A stretch of 64,000 nucleotides of DNA, from positions 372,001-436,000 of the forward strand of contig JAJUGU010000001.1 in the NCBI GenBank assembly GCA_029265815.1, read 5' to 3'. Below the pieces are notes generated by a model. That model worked only from the letters and a program-made list of their open reading frames with translations. It was not told where the DNA came from and ran no database searches. Shown here in pieces: positions 19,561 to 27,368 of the stretch (position 1 is its first letter; each line of letters opens with the position of its first letter). A program made the translations under genes and the position numbers. Source of the DNA: Anaerolineaceae bacterium. GTDB lineage: Bacteria; Chloroflexota; Anaerolineae; Anaerolineales; Anaerolineaceae.

Positions 19561-20010
19561 ATGAGTGAATACGAATTTAATAAGATGTCCTCTGAATCTG
19601 AGCCGACTGACACTGTTAACATATCGACAGAAAAATCAAGCAAAATTTGGCTGGTTATTGTTCTGGGTGTGTTGATAATTGGATTAGTGGTAACCGGGAT
19701 CGTATTCCTCTCCAGAGCCAGCACAGATGTTACTGGTAAAGTACGAGATATCTTCATTATCTTGATGGCACTGGAGTCAATAGTTATCGGTGCGGCATTG
19801 ATCATTTTAGTTGTACAACTTGCTTCTTTGATCAATCTGCTGCAGAATGAGATCAAGCCGATCCTAAAATCCACCAGCGATACGGTGGACACACTCAAGG
19901 GAACAACGACCTTCTTAAGTAATAATCTTGCTGCTCCGGTAATCAAGATCAATAGTTCCGTGGCAGGGGCAAAGAAATTGCTGGATCTCATAGGGCTTTT
20001 TAAAAAATAG
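19561..20010 (+). CDS. small two-helix membrane protein
   Basis: A 149-residue protein with a polar N-terminus, two hydrophobic segments (about residues 29-50 and 66-90) and a C-terminal amphipathic part (NEIKPILKSTSDTVDTLKGT) resembling DUF948-type membrane proteins. No enzymatic motif. It has no Shine-Dalgarno sequence and probably a near-leaderless mRNA. It is followed after 27 bases by a YtxH-domain gene, and this pairing is common among envelope stress proteins of Gram-positive bacteria. Function unknown. Confidence 0.7.
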   Translation: MSEYEFNKMSSESEPTDTVNISTEKSSKIWLVIVLGVLIIGLVVTGIVFLSRASTDVTGKVRDIFIILMALESIVIGAALIILVVQLASLINLLQNEIKPILKSTSDTVDTLKGTTTFLSNNLAAPVIKINSSVAGAKKLLDLIGLFKK

Positions 20011-20037
20011 ACTTTCGAATTTAAAAGGAGAGCAGAT

Positions 20038-20367
20038 ATGTCAGATCGTGATAATTTTGGAGCATTTCTAGTAGGTTTTTTAGTAGGCGGAATTGCGGGC
20101 GCAGTTGTCAGTCTTTTGTATGCTCCTAGCTCTGGTGAAGAGACTCGCGCGGTCATCAAAGAAAAAGCGATCGAATTAAAGGATAAAACCGTAGAAACTG
20201 CAGAAGAAGCTTATAAGAAGGCTGAAATTGCTGCCAACGAAGCAGCTGCAAAAGCGCAATCGATGTTAAAAGCAGCACAAACCATGGCAGCAGAAACATT
20301 AAAAAAGGGATCTGTATTGCTTGAAGGTGAAAAAACTGAGCCTAAACCCAAGAAAACTGCAGAATAA
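20038..20367 (+). CDS. YtxH domain-containing protein
   Basis: A 109-residue protein with a Gly-rich membrane segment (FGAFLVGFLVGGIAGAVVSL), then LLYAPSSGEETR, the hallmark of the YtxH family, and a long Ala/Lys/Glu-rich helix likely to form a coiled coil. YtxH proteins are associated with general stress responses in Bacillus, but their role is not known. It has AAAGGAG upstream and is followed by a strong terminator, so it ends the two-gene unit. Confidence 0.85.
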   Translation: MSDRDNFGAFLVGFLVGGIAGAVVSLLYAPSSGEETRAVIKEKAIELKDKTVETAEEAYKKAEIAANEAAAKAQSMLKAAQTMAAETLKKGSVLLEGEKTEPKPKKTAE

Positions 20368-20380
20368 TCTCGCTTGAGAT

Positions 20381-20413
20381 AAAGAACCTCTCTACATAGA
20401 GGTTCTTTTTTTA
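20381..20413 (+). terminator. rho-independent terminator
   Basis: An 11-bp perfect stem AAAGAACCTCT / AGAGGTTCTTT with loop CTACAT is followed by a T-run. It lies between ytxH and the convergent nnr gene and ends one base before the latter's stop codon. Confidence 0.85.
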
Positions 20414-22024
20414 TTAATTCCTTCTGAACTTCTGATATATTAAAGGAATAGCCCGGATTAGATCCCTGGCAATGACACATTCATTAGCGCCCAGCATTTT
20501 ACCTGCTGCCAGCCCGGCATGAGCGTGCATCCATGTACCCGCGACCGCAGCATTCTTTGTATCAACACCCTGTGCAAGCAATCCACCAATCATGCCTGCC
20601 AGCACATCCCCAGTACCAGCTTTAGCAAGCGCAGAAGTCGCCACCGGTATCGTAACCGTTTTCCCGTCTCTAAAGGCAATGACGGTCAACGCCCCTTTTA
20701 AAACCAGAGTCTGCTGCCATTGCTGAGCATATCTCCGCGCAATTTCCACACGGTTTGATTGAATTTCTTCAATCGCCAATCCAGTTAAAATGGACATTTC
20801 ACCTGGGTGCGGTGTTAAGATACACGAATATTTTAATTTTTCCGCCCAATTTCTTACTCTTGACATTAAAAACAGGGCATCAGCATCAATCACCATGGGT
20901 GGAAGTCTGTATGGTTCTTTCCTGGTTTTACTGTTTCCGACACCAACAAACCCAACAACTGAAGAGCGTCCCACATCAGCATTTTCAAATAGCAACCCCT
21001 GTATAAAACGAAAAGTGGTATCTTCCCTTCCTAATCCAGGACCTAAAACAAGGCTATCTGCTTTTGAGGCATGCATCAAAAGTGTAGTGGCTGCATTCTC
21101 AGAGATAACCCCATCTTGATCATCGAGGATTAACCAGGTCAATTCGAGATGCGAAGCTGCTGCAGCTGAAAAAACTGGCTCTGGTACTGCTGTCTGCACC
21201 AGACCAGCACCTACTGCATAGGCACCGTTTCCCGCAAGAATGGGAGCACCTGGGTAATTGACAGACCCACCAACTACCATTACCTTCCCAAATGTCCCCT
21301 TATGAGATGATTCATCGCGAATTGGGATTATTTGGTTTACATCATCAATTCCAGCAACTGTATCCCGTTCAAAATCAATAGTTAGGTTATATTTTGAAAG
21401 GTTAAGATCAACGGACTCGATTTCACCGCAGTATGACACTGCAGAGCTGGTAATCATTCCCTTTTTGACTGCCTCAAGACAATAAGTCACATCCGCTTTC
21501 AACGTGGCGGAGTCCACTTCACCACTCTGGCAATCCATACCCGAAGGGCAATCCACAGCAATTATAGAAAATGATGGAAGTTTTTCTTTAATAACTGCAA
21601 GGATTTTTTTGTCTTTTTGATTCATTGGCAGACGAAATCCAGTGCCATACAAACCATCCAGGATCAATCCGCAACCAATACCTGAAAAAAATGAAAGATC
21701 AAGATCATCCCCTGCAATTGTTTTTCCTCCTGCTGCCAGATAATCCGTCAGCAGCGTATCATCACTGCTTCGCTTTGAAAATAGAAGGGCATATGTCTGC
21801 CAACCCATTTTTTCAAGAACGGTGAGCGCAACTAATGTATCACCACCATTGTTACCTTTTCCAACCAAACCCAGTATCACCCTGTCCGTGGCATTACTAA
21901 ATCTCGCATGAATTCGTTGAGCGATACCTGTTCCAGCCTTAATCATCATTTCTGAATACAAATAACCAGCAGCATTTCCAGCCTGTTCAAGTGCTTTCAT
22001 TTCAGAGACACTCAGAAGGCGCAT
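20414..22024 (-). CDS. nnrDE: bifunctional NAD(P)H-hydrate epimerase / ADP-dependent NAD(P)H-hydrate dehydratase
   Basis: A 536-residue fusion that repairs hydrated NAD(P)H. The N-terminal epimerase domain (1-225) has GKGNNGGDTLVA and DGLYGTGF. The C-terminal ribokinase-like dehydratase (230-530) has KGTFGKVMVVGGS, LGPGLGR, TPHPGEMSIL and AGTGDVLAGMIGGLLAQG. This is the usual bacterial YjeF arrangement and length. The start ATG lies within a short divergent promoter region shared with the spermidine-synthase-like gene. Confidence 0.94.
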   Translation of the reverse strand: MRLLSVSEMKALEQAGNAAGYLYSEMMIKAGTGIAQRIHARFSNATDRVILGLVGKGNNGGDTLVALTVLEKMGWQTYALLFSKRSSDDTLLTDYLAAGGKTIAGDDLDLSFFSGIGCGLILDGLYGTGFRLPMNQKDKKILAVIKEKLPSFSIIAVDCPSGMDCQSGEVDSATLKADVTYCLEAVKKGMITSSAVSYCGEIESVDLNLSKYNLTIDFERDTVAGIDDVNQIIPIRDESSHKGTFGKVMVVGGSVNYPGAPILAGNGAYAVGAGLVQTAVPEPVFSAAAASHLELTWLILDDQDGVISENAATTLLMHASKADSLVLGPGLGREDTTFRFIQGLLFENADVGRSSVVGFVGVGNSKTRKEPYRLPPMVIDADALFLMSRVRNWAEKLKYSCILTPHPGEMSILTGLAIEEIQSNRVEIARRYAQQWQQTLVLKGALTVIAFRDGKTVTIPVATSALAKAGTGDVLAGMIGGLLAQGVDTKNAAVAGTWMHAHAGLAAGKMLGANECVIARDLIRAIPLIYQKFRRN

Positions 22025-22083
22025 TATTTCCTCCGCATTATGAATTATTATACAACCCTGCCTAAAGGGATATGCGAATACAG

Positions 22084-22089
22084 TATAAT
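22084..22089 (+). promoter_or_regulatory. -10 box placing the start codon at the transcription start
   Basis: TATAAT ends 6 bases before the ATG at 22096, so the predicted transcription start coincides with the start codon, and no Shine-Dalgarno sequence is present. On the other strand a TATAAT (22052-22047) may serve nnrDE. Confidence 0.45.
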
Positions 22090-22095
22090 GAATGA

Positions 22096-23649
22096 ATGCG
22101 GAAATTTACCTATACTGTCGTTTTTGCTTCGGGATTGACATCTCTTGCCGTTGAATTTGCAGCTTCTCGCCTCTTAGGCAACTACTTCGGAACCAGTAAT
22201 CTTGTCTGGGCAAGCATAGTTGGCTTGATTCTCATCTACCTCACCGCTGGTTATTTCATTGGTGGTGCGTGGGCTGACCATTCTCCCAGTTACCGGACTC
22301 TTTTTAAGATCCTTGCTTGGGCGTCTTTATCTGTTGGGTTAATCCCTCTGGTTTCACGTCCAATCTTAAAGCTTGCCTCGAATGCATTTGACAATCTTGA
22401 AATGGGTGTATTGATAGGTTCCTTCACCTCTGTGATGATCCTCTTTATCATTCCTGTTACTCTGCTGGGGACGATTTCCCCTTTTGCCATACGATTATTG
22501 ATTGAAGGTCGCGAAAGCGCTGGTAGAGTTTCAGGCAAGATTTACGCGATATCGACCATTGGTTCTTTCATGGGGACCTTTCTACCGGTCTTGGTGCTCA
22601 TTCCTACAGTGGGCACTTATCGCACGTTTCTCATTCTCAGTCTCTTGCTGATGGTTTTTGCCTTAATCGGATTACTCCTTATTGGCAAATGGAAATTACT
22701 AATCAAATACATTTGGATGCCTCTGGTCATCGCAGCTTTATTTATTTTTGGCACTCCTGGGACGGACAAATCCACAACCGGATTAATCTATGAAAATGAA
22801 TCCGCTTATAACTATATTCAGGTCCTTGAAGATCAAGAATTCAGGTTTCTTAGGCTAAATGAAGGCCAGGGCATTCACTCGATCTACCATCCCACAATCT
22901 TATACTTTAATGGCACATGGGAACAGGTTCTCTCAGCTCCTTTTTTCAATCCCGCACCGGTTGATCTTAATTCGATTGATGAAATTTCGATTGTTGGACT
23001 CGCGGCCGGTACTACCGCCCGGGCAGCCTTTGCTGTTTTTCCAAATGTTCATATTGACGGCATTGAAATAGATCCCGAAATTATAGAAGTTGGCAAAGAG
23101 TATTTTGATATGAACAACTCTGCACTGAACGTTATTGCCCAGGACGGCCGATGGGCATTAACAAACAGCGCGAAGCAATATGACATCATCAGCGTGGATG
23201 CTTATCGCCCACCGTACATTCCCTGGCATTTAACTACCCGAGAGTTCTTCCAGGTAGTCTATGATCACCTCTCGGATGACGGCGTGATGGTAATTAATGT
23301 TGGTCGAGGACCTACCGACCGACGTTTGATCAATGCACTTGCGACAACTATTCAGACTGTCTTTCCTAGCATTTACATCACAGATCTCTCCGGGTCATTC
23401 AACTCCATGCTCTTTGCCACGAAGCAGGAAACCCAGCTGCAAAACTTCCTCGATAACTATATACAGCTTCGTGATGATCCATCAACCCCATCATTCCTCC
23501 TTGAGGTAATGGCAGCTACCTATGAAGGTCTTCAAGATGCTCCTGAGACCTCAATTGTTTTTACTGATGATTTAGCTCCAGTTGAAGAGCTTACCAATTC
23601 AATAATAGTAAACTTTATCCTTTCGGGAGGAATAGAGGAACTACAATGA
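22096..23649 (+). CDS. membrane-fused spermidine-synthase-like protein
   Basis: A 517-residue protein with about seven hydrophobic segments in residues 1-220, then a soluble spermidine-synthase-like Rossmann domain (VGLAAGTTARAAFAVFP, HIDGIEIDPEIIEVGKEYFDMN, DGRWAL, ISVDAYRPPYIPWHLTTREFF). This is the fused MFS/spermidine synthase architecture. The acidic residue after IDGIEIDP fits binding of a (decarboxylated) AdoMet-type ligand. Whether it makes a polyamine is unproven; many such proteins have no known substrate. The ATGA overlap couples it to the next gene. Confidence 0.8.
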   Translation: MRKFTYTVVFASGLTSLAVEFAASRLLGNYFGTSNLVWASIVGLILIYLTAGYFIGGAWADHSPSYRTLFKILAWASLSVGLIPLVSRPILKLASNAFDNLEMGVLIGSFTSVMILFIIPVTLLGTISPFAIRLLIEGRESAGRVSGKIYAISTIGSFMGTFLPVLVLIPTVGTYRTFLILSLLLMVFALIGLLLIGKWKLLIKYIWMPLVIAALFIFGTPGTDKSTTGLIYENESAYNYIQVLEDQEFRFLRLNEGQGIHSIYHPTILYFNGTWEQVLSAPFFNPAPVDLNSIDEISIVGLAAGTTARAAFAVFPNVHIDGIEIDPEIIEVGKEYFDMNNSALNVIAQDGRWALTNSAKQYDIISVDAYRPPYIPWHLTTREFFQVVYDHLSDDGVMVINVGRGPTDRRLINALATTIQTVFPSIYITDLSGSFNSMLFATKQETQLQNFLDNYIQLRDDPSTPSFLLEVMAATYEGLQDAPETSIVFTDDLAPVEELTNSIIVNFILSGGIEELQ

Positions 23650-24314
23650 AAAGATTATTTTCCATTGTGTCATTATTGGTTACGATCGTGATGCCTTTTT
23701 TTCTTCTAATGACATCGGTAAGAATCATCATGAATCCATTTTTTCTGGATTATGAATACAGGCTTCACAATTTTCCTCCGGATGAATTTGGGTTCACGAC
23801 CGACGATAGACTAAAGTGGGGGAAAGTGTCATTAGAATATCTCTTTAACCAAGAAAGTATCAATTTTCTAGCCGACTTGAGATTAGATGATGGAAGCGTT
23901 CTTTATAACGAACGTGAATTGAGTCACATGCTTGATGTTAAAAATTTAGTTCAGATTGGTTTACGCGTCTGGTATGGAATCGTTGCCTTCTTTATTCTGT
24001 CTGGGATAGTCGCCTGGAAAACTGGCCATAAAAATGATTTTTTAAGGGGCATATCTAGAGGTGGATGGATAACCGTTGCCCTGATTCTTCTCGTTCTGGC
24101 AACAGTAATGATCGATTTCGATGCGCTATTTACTGGTTTCCACGCAATTTTTTTCACTGGCGATTCCTGGCTCTTTTATATTGATGACACACTCATCCGT
24201 CTCTTCCCAGAAAAGCTCTGGTCAGATGCTTTTACTTTTGTAGGTATCCTTACTCTAGTAGGTGCACTTCTTTGTGGTTTGTTCGCTGTTCGGATCTCAC
24301 AACAAAAGAAATGA
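23646..24314 (+). CDS. TIGR01906/DUF1461 (Lit-like) integral membrane protein
   Basis: A 222-residue protein with four membrane segments and one large extracytoplasmic loop after the first. It carries two conserved motifs of the DUF1461 family: RELSHMLDVKNL in the loop and FHAIFFTGDSWLF before the last segment. The His residues in these motifs match those essential in Lit, the lipoprotein intramolecular acyltransferase of Firmicutes. It overlaps the upstream synthase-like gene by 4 bases and ends before a strong hairpin. Acyl transfer activity is inference from the family only. Confidence 0.8.
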   Translation: MKRLFSIVSLLVTIVMPFFLLMTSVRIIMNPFFLDYEYRLHNFPPDEFGFTTDDRLKWGKVSLEYLFNQESINFLADLRLDDGSVLYNERELSHMLDVKNLVQIGLRVWYGIVAFFILSGIVAWKTGHKNDFLRGISRGGWITVALILLVLATVMIDFDALFTGFHAIFFTGDSWLFYIDDTLIRLFPEKLWSDAFTFVGILTLVGALLCGLFAVRISQQKK

Positions 24315-24341
24315 CGACGAGATTTCAGGCGAATAATGGAT

Positions 24342-24380
24342 AAAAGAACAGCCGGTGTGTAACCGGCTGTTCTTTTACTT
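24342..24380. terminator. bidirectional rho-independent terminator
   Basis: A 15-bp perfect stem AAAAGAACAGCCGGT (24342-24356) / ACCGGCTGTTCTTTT (24362-24376) lies between two convergent genes. The gpmA stop codon (24375-24377) falls inside its edge. Confidence 0.9.
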
Positions 24381-25121
24381 TTGCTTTGCCTGGTTGGCGA
24401 CTGCTTCCGCTTTGCGTTTCGCTTCTTCAGGATCTCCAAGATAGTAACTCTTGATGGGCTTTAGATTGTCATCCAGTTCATAAACCAGAGGAACCCCTGT
24501 GGGAATATTCAATTCAACAATATCATCATCCGACACATTATCCAGATATTTTACCAGCGCACGTAGACTGTTTCCATGAGCCACGATCAGTACATTCTTT
24601 CCAGACTTAATCGAAGGCACAATAGTATCAAACCAGTAAGGTAAGAACCTTGCAACCGTATCCTTTAGACATTCGGTGAGGGGCAATTCACTGCTGGTCA
24701 ATTCTTTATATCTTCGGTCATGACCAGGAAAACGTTCATCTTCTTTGGTAAGCGCTGGAGGTTGAGTATCATAACTCCTGCGCCAAATATGAACCTGTTC
24801 ATCACCATATTTCTTGGCAGTCTCAGCTTTATTCAACCCCTGCAGTGCACCATAATGCCGTTCATTCAACCGCCACGAATTGACTACAGGAATCCACACC
24901 TGTTCCATTTCCTGCAGCGCAATCCACAAGGTGCGCACGGCGCGGGTTAACACCGATGTATAGGCAATATCAAATTCAAAACCCGCTTCTTTCATCAACT
25001 TCCCGGCAGTACACGCTTCTTCTTCACCCTTTTCGGTAAGATCAACATCCGTCCAACCGGTAAACCGGTTTTCTTTGTTCCACGCACTTTCACCGTGCCG
25101 TAATAAGACAATCTTATACAT
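24375..25121 (-). CDS. gpmA: 2,3-bisphosphoglycerate-dependent phosphoglycerate mutase
   Basis: A 248-residue glycolytic mutase interconverting 3- and 2-phosphoglycerate. The phospho-histidine motif [10 protein letters not shown] is at the N-terminus, followed by [11 protein letters not shown], the catalytic Glu in [15 protein letters not shown], and [14 protein letters not shown]. The length is that of the cofactor-dependent enzyme. AAAGGAG precedes the ATG. It appears to be transcribed alone. Confidence 0.96.
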   Translation of the reverse strand: MYKIVLLRHGESAWNKENRFTGWTDVDLTEKGEEEACTAGKLMKEAGFEFDIAYTSVLTRAVRTLWIALQEMEQVWIPVVNSWRLNERHYGALQGLNKAETAKKYGDEQVHIWRRSYDTQPPALTKEDERFPGHDRRYKELTSSELPLTECLKDTVARFLPYWFDTIVPSIKSGKNVLIVAHGNSLRALVKYLDNVSDDDIVELNIPTGVPLVYELDDNLKPIKSYYLGDPEEAKRKAEAVANQAKQK

Positions 25122-25154
25122 TTCGACTCCTTTTTAACCTGGCAGTTACTACAA

Positions 25155-25184
25155 CTGTAGCGCAAGACTCATCTTGCGCTACAG
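25155..25184 (-). terminator. strong hairpin between ABC ATPase gene and gpmA
   Basis: A 13-bp perfect stem CTGTAGCGCAAGA / TCTTGCGCTACAG with a 4-base loop lies just after the stop of the upstream ATPase gene. The T-run behind it is weak, so it may terminate transcription or protect the 3' end. Confidence 0.55.
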
Positions 25185-25205
25185 ATTCATTGATTTTCGA
25201 GTGAA

Positions 25206-26321
25206 TTACCTTACGGCAACCGGATTTTCAGGATTCTCGGAAGGATCAAAAATATGGCTGTTATCCATATTAAAGATTAATTCAACCGTTTCTCCAATCT
25301 GATATTTCGAACGTGGATCGACTCTTCCAACAAAACTATTGCCGTTGTTTGTTGCAAGATATACCAGAATTTCGTTGCCCATTAATTCAACAACATCCAC
25401 TTTTGCCTTCACCCGCTCGCCAGAGATTTCGTGCGGCGAGAAATCGGGGTTGTGAATATCATCTGGACGAATGCCAAAAATAATTTCTTTCCCTACCAGT
25501 CGATTTAATTTTTCATATCGATCTTTGGGTATTTTAATCTTATATTCACCATTTTCAACGAAAATGGTATCGCCTTCCTTGACTAACCGCATGTTGAAGA
25601 AATTCATCGCGGGTGTGCCGATGAAACCGGCTACAAACAGATTCGCGGGCCGATCATACAGCACCTGCGGTGTATCCAATTGCTGTAGAACCCCTTTATT
25701 CATAACAGCAATACGGTTGGCCATGGTCATCGCTTCTGTCTGGTCGTGAGTGACGTAGACAAAGGTAGTCCCTAATTGATGATGGATCTTACTGATTTCA
25801 GCTCGGGTTTGTACCCTCAATTTGGCGTCAAGGTTTGAGAGGGGTTCATCTAGTAGAAATACTTTCGGTTCGCGCACAATGGCACGACCCAGTGCAACAC
25901 GCTGTCGCTGTCCACCGGATAGTTCGCGTGGTTTGCGCTTCAAAAGATTTTCAATTCCAAGGATCTTGGCAGACTTTTCCACCCGTCGTTGAATTTCATC
26001 CTTTGGTAGTTTACGCATCTTTAAGCCAAACGCCATGTTGTCATAAACCGACATGTGCGGGTAGAGCGCGTATGATTGGAAAACCATCGCAATATCACGA
26101 TCCTTCGGGGGGACATCATTGACTAACCGATCGCCAATGTAAATCTTCCCTTCCGTCACCTCTTCCAACCCAGCCAGGCAGCGTAAAGCTGTTGTTTTTC
26201 CACACCCTGAAGGTCCCACAAGTACCAGGAACTCTTTATCTTGGATTTCGATATTCAAGTTGGAAATTGCAGTGAAATCACCAAATTTCTTAACAACATT
26301 TTCAAATGTTACACCAGCCAT
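25206..26321 (-). CDS. sugar ABC transporter ATP-binding protein (UgpC/MsmK/MalK type)
   Basis: A 371-residue ATPase of carbohydrate importers. It has Walker A GPSGCGKTT, signature LSGGQRQRVA, Walker B VFLLDEPLSNLD, the H-loop in VYVTHDQTEA, and a C-terminal MalK-type OB domain (IIFGIRPDDI). AAGGAGG places the start at ATG 26321 or 26324, not at the upstream GTG/TTG-type codons. No permease or binding-protein gene is adjacent, so it probably energises several sugar transporters encoded elsewhere, as MsmK does in streptococci. Confidence 0.92.
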   Translation of the reverse strand: MAGVTFENVVKKFGDFTAISNLNIEIQDKEFLVLVGPSGCGKTTALRCLAGLEEVTEGKIYIGDRLVNDVPPKDRDIAMVFQSYALYPHMSVYDNMAFGLKMRKLPKDEIQRRVEKSAKILGIENLLKRKPRELSGGQRQRVALGRAIVREPKVFLLDEPLSNLDAKLRVQTRAEISKIHHQLGTTFVYVTHDQTEAMTMANRIAVMNKGVLQQLDTPQVLYDRPANLFVAGFIGTPAMNFFNMRLVKEGDTIFVENGEYKIKIPKDRYEKLNRLVGKEIIFGIRPDDIHNPDFSPHEISGERVKAKVDVVELMGNEILVYLATNNGNSFVGRVDPRSKYQIGETVELIFNMDNSHIFDPSENPENPVAVR

Positions 26322-26344
26322 CATGTCCTCCTTCCGGAACGAGT

Positions 26345-26361
26345 ATAGTGACACTATTATA
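26345..26361 (-). promoter_or_regulatory. -10 box with overlapping palindrome (candidate operator)
   Basis: On the minus strand TATAAT (26361-26356) runs into the perfect inverted repeat ATAGTG-T-CACTAT, which spans the expected transcription start of the ATPase gene. A repressor bound here would block initiation. The regulator is unknown. Confidence 0.4.
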
Positions 26362-26477
26362 TGACAAAATTTCAATTAATAAAATTGCCCTTACCATAAG
26401 CAATTTTCCTCTATGAATTCAATTCAAGCTTTCGTATATATGATAGAATATTTGTACGAATAATAGAAAGGGGAAAG

Positions 26478-27299
26478 ATGCCAGAAGCTCCTGAAATTGC
26501 CTCTCGATCTGCTGAAATGAATACTGCCTTGAAAAACAAGGTGATCGAATCGGTTGAAGTCTCTCAACCTAAGTGTTTAAATTTGTCAGTTGAGGAATTC
26601 AAAGCTGCGCTTGTGACTGGGGTGATTGAAAGTGTTTCCTATCATGGAAAATGGATCATGATGAATACATCGCGCGGTTGGCTACTGCTCAATCTCGGTA
26701 TGGGTGGGGAGATACTTTTAGTTACGCGTGATTCACTGCCAGCAAAATATCGCCTGGTTCTAGATTTCACTGATAAAACCTGCCTTACAATAAATTTCTG
26801 GTGGTTTGGGTATGCATTCCATGCAAAACAAGAAGAACTCTTCACAATTCCGATGATCGCCAGATTAGGGCCTAATGTCTTGGATCTAACTCAGGAGGAC
26901 TTCAAAACACTACTCGAAAACCAAAAGAGTAAAACAAGAGTAAAAGCTTTCCTTTTAGATCAATCCAAGATCGCCGGGATTGGAAACGCATACATTCACG
27001 ATATTCTTTTTCTTGCCAGGCTGCACCCAAAACGCATAGTCTCATCACTTTCTGATGCAGAAAGAACTGGGCTTTACAACGCCATTCAAGGCGGATTGCG
27101 TCCAAGCCTGAAAAAAGGTGGAGCTTTCTATGAAACCAACCTGTACGGGCAAAAAGGCGGTTTCTCAATGGAAGATATCCTCATCGGCTACAAAGAGGGT
27201 AATGCATGCCCAAACTGTGGCACCCCTATTGAAAAAATCCGTACAGGTAGTACCAGTTCATTTATTTGTCCAACGTGCCAGCCAGATCCAGCATTCTAA
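26478..27299 (+). CDS. Fpg/Nei-family DNA glycosylase
   Basis: A 273-residue base-excision glycosylase/AP lyase. The N-terminal Pro nucleophile and following Glu are kept (MPEAPEI, against MPELPEV in Fpg), and the beta-hairpin Lys lies in YHGKWIMM. The helix-two-turn-helix is SKIAGIGNAYIHDILFLARLHP-like with the key Gly/Asn, and the zinc finger is CPNCGTPIEKIRTGSTSSF followed by CPTC. All catalytic features are therefore present, but the N-terminal and substrate-pocket residues differ from classical MutM. The lesion it prefers cannot be told. GAAAGGGG precedes the ATG. Confidence 0.85.
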   Translation: MPEAPEIASRSAEMNTALKNKVIESVEVSQPKCLNLSVEEFKAALVTGVIESVSYHGKWIMMNTSRGWLLLNLGMGGEILLVTRDSLPAKYRLVLDFTDKTCLTINFWWFGYAFHAKQEELFTIPMIARLGPNVLDLTQEDFKTLLENQKSKTRVKAFLLDQSKIAGIGNAYIHDILFLARLHPKRIVSSLSDAERTGLYNAIQGGLRPSLKKGGAFYETNLYGQKGGFSMEDILIGYKEGNACPNCGTPIEKIRTGSTSSFICPTCQPDPAF

Positions 27300-27307
27300 T
27301 GTTTTTT

Positions 27308-27329
27308 GAAACTTTTCATGTAAAGTTTC
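27308..27329 (+). terminator. weak hairpin after the glycosylase gene
   Basis: An 8-bp stem GAAACTTT / AAAGTTTC with loop TCATGT lies 9 bases behind the stop. A TATAAT at 27334-27339 follows and may start the ABC exporter transcript. Confidence 0.4.
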
Positions 27330-27368
27330 GATATATAATCTACTGATTATCTTCATCAGAGGTGAACA

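Noticed and set aside
19551-20159. 202-codon minus-strand frame
   Set aside because: It covers the opposite strand of the two-helix membrane protein and the ytxH start, both of which have better start signals and recognisable features.
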